64,000 nucleotides of DNA, from contig OZ241880.1 of the NCBI GenBank assembly GCA_965203505.1, forward strand, positions 930,001-994,000, in the 5' to 3' direction. Made by a program: the position numbers and the translations under genes. Below, one piece after another: positions 60,654 through 64,000 of the stretch (the stretch's first letter is position 1; each line of letters starts with the position of its first letter). The DNA is from Bin127 sp965203505 (GTDB lineage Bacteria; Chloroflexota; Dehalococcoidia; Lucifugimonadales; Lucifugimonadaceae). A model generated the notes under the pieces. The model saw only the letters and a list, made by a program, of their open reading frames with translations. It was not told the origin of the DNA and ran no database searches.

Positions 60654-61817
60654 TTGCCCAAGTCACTAGCATCACGACAAGACCGGCTCGGCACCGAGAC
60701 AGCCTTCCTCACGTTGGCGCGTGCACGGGAGCTGGAAGCCCAAGGCAGGCACATAGTTCATCTCGAAATCGGCGAACCCGATTTCGATACGCCTGAACAC
60801 ATTAAGGACGCAGCAAAAGACGCGCTCGATAACGGTTATACCCACTATGGGCCGTCGCCGGGGGAGATGCCAGCACGCGAGGCAATAGCCGCTCATCAAA
60901 CCGAGCGCCAAGGTTACGACATAGAGCCGGAGAGGATTATCGTTACGCCCGGCGGGAAACCTGTGATGTTCTTCTCGATATTGGCGTTGATCGAAGAGGG
61001 CGACGAGGTCATCTATCCCAATCCCGGCTTCCCGATCTATGAGTCGATGATCAACTACGCCGGCGGCACGGCGGTCCCCATTCCGCTTGAGGAGCGATTC
61101 GACTTTTCACTCGACGTCGATCGTCTCGAGTCGTTAGTGACCGACAACACCAAGCTCATCATTGTCAACTCGCCAAACAACCCGTGCGGCAGTGTCATTT
61201 CGGACGAAGACCTTGGACGCATCGCGGAGATCGCGGTTGAGAACGATCTCGTCGTACTGTCCGACGAAATTTACAAGGACATGTACTACGAAGGCTCGCA
61301 CACGTCGATCACGAAATTCGACGACATGGTCGAGCGGACAATTATTCTCGACGGGTTCTCCAAGAGCTACGCGATGACGGGTTGGCGGCTCGGATACGGT
61401 GTATTTCCGGATTTCATGATGGACGCGGTTACAAAACTCATGACCAACAGCGTTTCATGTACATCGGTGTCGGTTCAGATGGCTGGCATCGCTGCCCTCG
61501 AAGGGCCTCAAGATTCGGTTTCCGAAATGATGGACGAGTTCCGCATCCGCCGAGATCTGGTAGTCGACGGACTGAACAATTTGCCCGGTGTTACCTGCAG
61601 GACTCCCGGAGGTGCCTTCTACGCGTTCCCGAGCATCAGCGGTACCGGCATGGACAGCCGCACGTTCGCGGATCGGGCGATGGACGAAGCCGGCGTCGCC
61701 TTGCTTTCGGGCACCGCGTTCGGCGAGTACGGCAACGACTACATTCGGATTTCATTCGCGAATTCGCAAGACAACCTGCAATTGGCGATTGACCGCCTTG
61801 GCGAAATGCTGTCGTAG
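60654..61817 (+). CDS. Class I/II pyridoxal-phosphate aminotransferase
   Basis: 387 residues, TTG start. GEPDFDTPEHIKDAAKDAL, VTPGGKPVMFFSILALIEEGDEVIYPNPGFPIYESM, NSPNNPCGSVISDEDL and DGFSKSYAMTGWRLGYGVFP (PLP-binding Lys) are diagnostic of the aspartate aminotransferase fold. The substrate pair cannot be told. Typical relatives begin close to RQDRLGTETAFL, so little is missing with this start. It ends 25 bases before the convergent nuclease-like gene. Confidence 0.93.
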   Translation: MPKSLASRQDRLGTETAFLTLARARELEAQGRHIVHLEIGEPDFDTPEHIKDAAKDALDNGYTHYGPSPGEMPAREAIAAHQTERQGYDIEPERIIVTPGGKPVMFFSILALIEEGDEVIYPNPGFPIYESMINYAGGTAVPIPLEERFDFSLDVDRLESLVTDNTKLIIVNSPNNPCGSVISDEDLGRIAEIAVENDLVVLSDEIYKDMYYEGSHTSITKFDDMVERTIILDGFSKSYAMTGWRLGYGVFPDFMMDAVTKLMTNSVSCTSVSVQMAGIAALEGPQDSVSEMMDEFRIRRDLVVDGLNNLPGVTCRTPGGAFYAFPSISGTGMDSRTFADRAMDEAGVALLSGTAFGEYGNDYIRISFANSQDNLQLAIDRLGEMLS

Positions 61818-61842
61818 GCTCGCCGCGCTTTCGTCAGTCTTC

Positions 61843-62619
61843 CTATGTGGTGGTCGACGGATGCCCGGATCGACTAACTGATACGCCACAGATTTTCATC
61901 AGGTCTCGCGTGTTCGCTTTCGCGATCGCACGCAACACATGCACGGTGTTGCGACGCACCTGCTTCTGGACGGCAGGCACGATGGTCTGCGACTGTTCGT
62001 TGATCAATCCCCAGAATGGGGGCAGTTCCGCACGAGCAATCAGACCGTCTGGGGCGGCGAGGTAGTGGAAATCGGCGCAAGCCAAGAACGACGGATCGTG
62101 GAACTTTGTCGAGAATCGCTCTAAAGTCCGTTCTTTCGCTGCGATGCGGCTCGCGATATCTTCGTGATCGCGACGCGCGGCGACATAGGCAGGGTTGTCG
62201 CGCCAATCGACGTTCTTGTCGGTGTTGTTAACCGCGTGTTTGCGGGCATTGTCAAGGACTGTTGAGGTCAACTCTGCCGCATCCTCCAAAGTTTGGAGTT
62301 GGGCCAAAGCTCGTTTCAGATCGGTTTTTGAATGGTCGTCGCGCCGAAGGTCACCGCGCGAGGATTTGACCTCCACGATATAGACCACGTTGTTTTTGCC
62401 CACGCCGACGAGATCCACAACGCGCCCGAACGGGCCCTCCAGCCTTACTTCCATACCTATCGATCTGCAACCGGCATCCATATAGAGCCATTTCCAAGCA
62501 GCCCATTTGAGTTGGTAAGTGAGATCGGTCTCGCTGGATGACTTCAAGCTGTTCAAGATCCTGTCGCGCTCAGGACTTGGCTCTCCGTCTGAGATTTGCT
62601 GCGGATTGGCGTCATTCAT
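61843..62619 (-). CDS. PD-(D/E)XK nuclease-like (MmcB-type) protein
   Basis: 258 residues. LKWAAWKWLYMDAGCRSIGMEVRLEGPFGRVVDLVGVGKNNVVYIVEVKSSRGDL contains the order expected for a restriction-type fold: an acidic residue in RVVDLVGV, then ExK in IVEVKSS. This resembles MmcB/DUF-type repair-linked proteins. A helical middle part follows, then a second small domain with FLACADFHYLAAPDGLI. DNA cleavage is inference; the protein may only bind. It is divergent from the third FtsZ-like gene, 134 bases apart. Confidence 0.7.
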   Translation of the reverse strand: MNDANPQQISDGEPSPERDRILNSLKSSSETDLTYQLKWAAWKWLYMDAGCRSIGMEVRLEGPFGRVVDLVGVGKNNVVYIVEVKSSRGDLRRDDHSKTDLKRALAQLQTLEDAAELTSTVLDNARKHAVNNTDKNVDWRDNPAYVAARRDHEDIASRIAAKERTLERFSTKFHDPSFLACADFHYLAAPDGLIARAELPPFWGLINEQSQTIVPAVQKQVRRNTVHVLRAIAKANTRDLMKICGVSVSRSGHPSTTT

Positions 62620-62663
62620 GTTCGATATTTTTGGACAAGTGTCAAAATTAGCATCCAGTGGAC

Positions 62664-62694
62664 TTGCATTTTACTAGAACCTGTGTGCTATGCT
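62664..62694 (+). promoter_or_regulatory. Possible promoter of the FtsZ-like gene
   Basis: TTGCAT (62664-62669), a 19-base spacer and TATGCT (62689-62694) with TGC directly before it, an extended -10. A leader of about 50 bases follows, with GGAG ahead of the ATG. Confidence 0.45.
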
Positions 62695-62753
62695 GATATT
62701 TGAACAAAAGTGCCATCGTGTAGCGCAGCGAATTCCGGAAACTGGAGAATGAA

Positions 62754-63854
62754 ATGACGATCATACGAAAAGGACACAATTCAGGCAAGGCTAAAGATTT
62801 CGTGATCATTGGCGTTGGGGGAGCAGGATCACAATCTGCGACTGAGCTTTCGAAGGTTCTTGGCAACCCGGACGACGTGATTGCCGTTGACCGCGATATG
62901 GACGCCTTGCGAACGCTCACCGTCGGACGCCGCATCTCGATTGGTCGCCCGATCTACGTCGGTGAAACGGACCCACAACTAGATGACGACCTCGTCGACC
63001 CGAACGATCTATTTCGACTGAAAACCGTTGTCGGCAAAACCCCGATGATATTCGTGATGGCAGGCCTTGGCGGTACAACCACTTTGGAGCTCATGCCCGC
63101 GGTTCTTCGCACGGCGATGTCGACAGGTTCTTCCGTGTTGGCGATTGTCACGTTGCCATTCGCGTTGGAAGGGCGCACCAGGTCGAATACTGCTTCAGCG
63201 GCGTTGCAACGCGTACGTGAAGTGGGATGTTCGCTAGCAGTCATCGATGCCGACGGCGCATTGTCTGCCGGGTCGATCGCGGGAGATCTGGCCTCCGAAT
63301 TGACCGCTGCGAAGGCCCGCGTCGTTATGAACGTCCTTTCAGCTTCGAACGCAACGACCTCTAGTGCGTTGAACACGTCTCCTGAAATGCTCGACGCGAT
63401 CAAGTGCGGAGGCGAAACCTTCATTTCGCATGCGTCATCTGAAGACGTGACCGAATATCGAAAAGTGGCGCGTGAGGCGACCAAAAGACCGATTACTTCT
63501 GGTTTGGATCTGCACGATGCCGAATATGCAAGTGTCGTCATCGCCGGACCTCGTGACATGTCGATCAAGTCGCTGAACGCCGTGATATCGATTGTCCAGA
63601 ACGAGGTTAGTGACGAGGCCGTGCTGTCCACGTCATTCGTGCCTAACGCCGAATCTTCGAACTCGGGACGAGTGCGAGTCAGCGTCATCGCAGGTCGAGA
63701 CCCGAAGCCTCACTTGGAAACCGTATCGCAAGGAGAAACCCAAAATCTGTCTCAAGAGGATGCGGTTTCCGATCAGATTGACGACCTGCTTGGAGCGCCC
63801 GATTGGTTGGTAGATCAACCGAAATCTCAGACCGCGGTGACCACTCTGCTTTGA
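62754..63854 (+). CDS. Degenerate FtsZ-family protein (third copy)
   Basis: 366 residues. FVIIGVGGAGSQSATEL matches the first loop of FtsZ, and the general order (nucleotide fold, long helix, second domain with SVVIAGPRDMSIKSLNAVISIVQ) is that of FtsZ. The tubulin signature GGGTGTG is reduced to GLGGTTTLE, and the T7 loop NLDFAD is absent. GTP hydrolysis is therefore unlikely. The tail ends in LLGAPDWLVDQP, a possible FtsZ-like C-terminal peptide. GGAG precedes the ATG. It could act as a regulator or cap of true FtsZ, or have an unrelated scaffold role. The 146 bases after it show nothing I can name. Confidence 0.75.
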   Translation: MTIIRKGHNSGKAKDFVIIGVGGAGSQSATELSKVLGNPDDVIAVDRDMDALRTLTVGRRISIGRPIYVGETDPQLDDDLVDPNDLFRLKTVVGKTPMIFVMAGLGGTTTLELMPAVLRTAMSTGSSVLAIVTLPFALEGRTRSNTASAALQRVREVGCSLAVIDADGALSAGSIAGDLASELTAAKARVVMNVLSASNATTSSALNTSPEMLDAIKCGGETFISHASSEDVTEYRKVAREATKRPITSGLDLHDAEYASVVIAGPRDMSIKSLNAVISIVQNEVSDEAVLSTSFVPNAESSNSGRVRVSVIAGRDPKPHLETVSQGETQNLSQEDAVSDQIDDLLGAPDWLVDQPKSQTAVTTLL

Positions 63855-64000
63855 GTGTCGCCTAGTCAAATCATGTCGTGTGTCCACGTTCGGCAATATC
63901 GTGGCCACTATTGGGCTGGCAGGCAGGGTTGCGGTCGAACTGAATCGATTGCATTCGAGCCGAGGGTTTCTAGCCTCCTCGACACAACGGCTTAGCAATC

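Noticed and set aside
60598..60669. Aminotransferase starting at ATG 60598 with a frameshift
   Set aside because: The short frame ends at 60669 and joining would need a shift; the TTG at 60654 gives a normal-length enzyme.

Overview
The window is about 64 kb of bacterial chromosome, densely coded on both strands, with frequent TTG/GTG starts. No rRNA, tRNA, CRISPR array or insertion sequence was seen; RNase P RNA is the only RNA gene. Several traits together suggest a Chloroflexota bacterium, probably Dehalococcoidia or SAR202-like. These are Val-Glu-Lys repeat solute-binding lipoproteins, PT-rich TPR lipoproteins, an adenosylcobalamin-dependent ribonucleotide reductase, a stripped-down division cluster without murein genes, an enolase-superfamily enzyme, an acetolactate-synthase-like enzyme and a UGSC selenoprotein. 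The taxonomic call is inference from gene content.

Layout. 0-4 kb: partial pyruvate kinase, a zinc-ribbon coiled-coil protein, a serine recombinase whose catalytic domain looks dead, then rnpB. 4-6.6 kb: a small accessory patch with a coiled-coil/RelE-like fusion, a HEPN-like protein and a VapC/Phd pair. 6.6-12 kb: NifU-like protein, beta-hydroxyacid dehydrogenase and a peptide-type ABC importer without its ATPases. 12-20 kb: a 12-repeat PD40 propeller protein, a UGSC-family gene read through an in-frame TGA (probably selenocysteine), and a glycine-betaine-type ABC importer. A 44-bp remnant of the UGSC gene lies just upstream of the propeller gene. 20-28 kb: TPP enzyme, ftsZ, enolase-superfamily enzyme, two Eis-type acetyltransferases and biotin ligase.

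28-43 kb is mostly housekeeping: trmD, moaB/mog, rsmH, ftsA, a second ftsZ, nrdR-nrdJ with a recognisable NrdR operator, pdxA, an ABC-2 exporter, proC and rplS. 43-64 kb holds priA, def, secDF, nfo, a minimal zincin, selB with a translationally coupled unknown gene, two methyltransferases, hemW, a YchF-like GTPase, holA, a TPR lipoprotein, an aminotransferase, a PD-(D/E)XK-like protein and a third, degenerate FtsZ homologue.

Two themes link distant genes. First, selB at 51.6-53.5 kb supports reading the TGA at 14603-14605 as selenocysteine, and a SECIS-like hairpin follows that codon at the right distance. Second, three FtsZ-family proteins and one FtsA occur within 42 kb, while rsmH, ftsA and ftsZ sit together with none of the usual mur/mraY/ftsW/ftsI genes between them. 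This suggests FtsZ-based division in a cell that may lack peptidoglycan.
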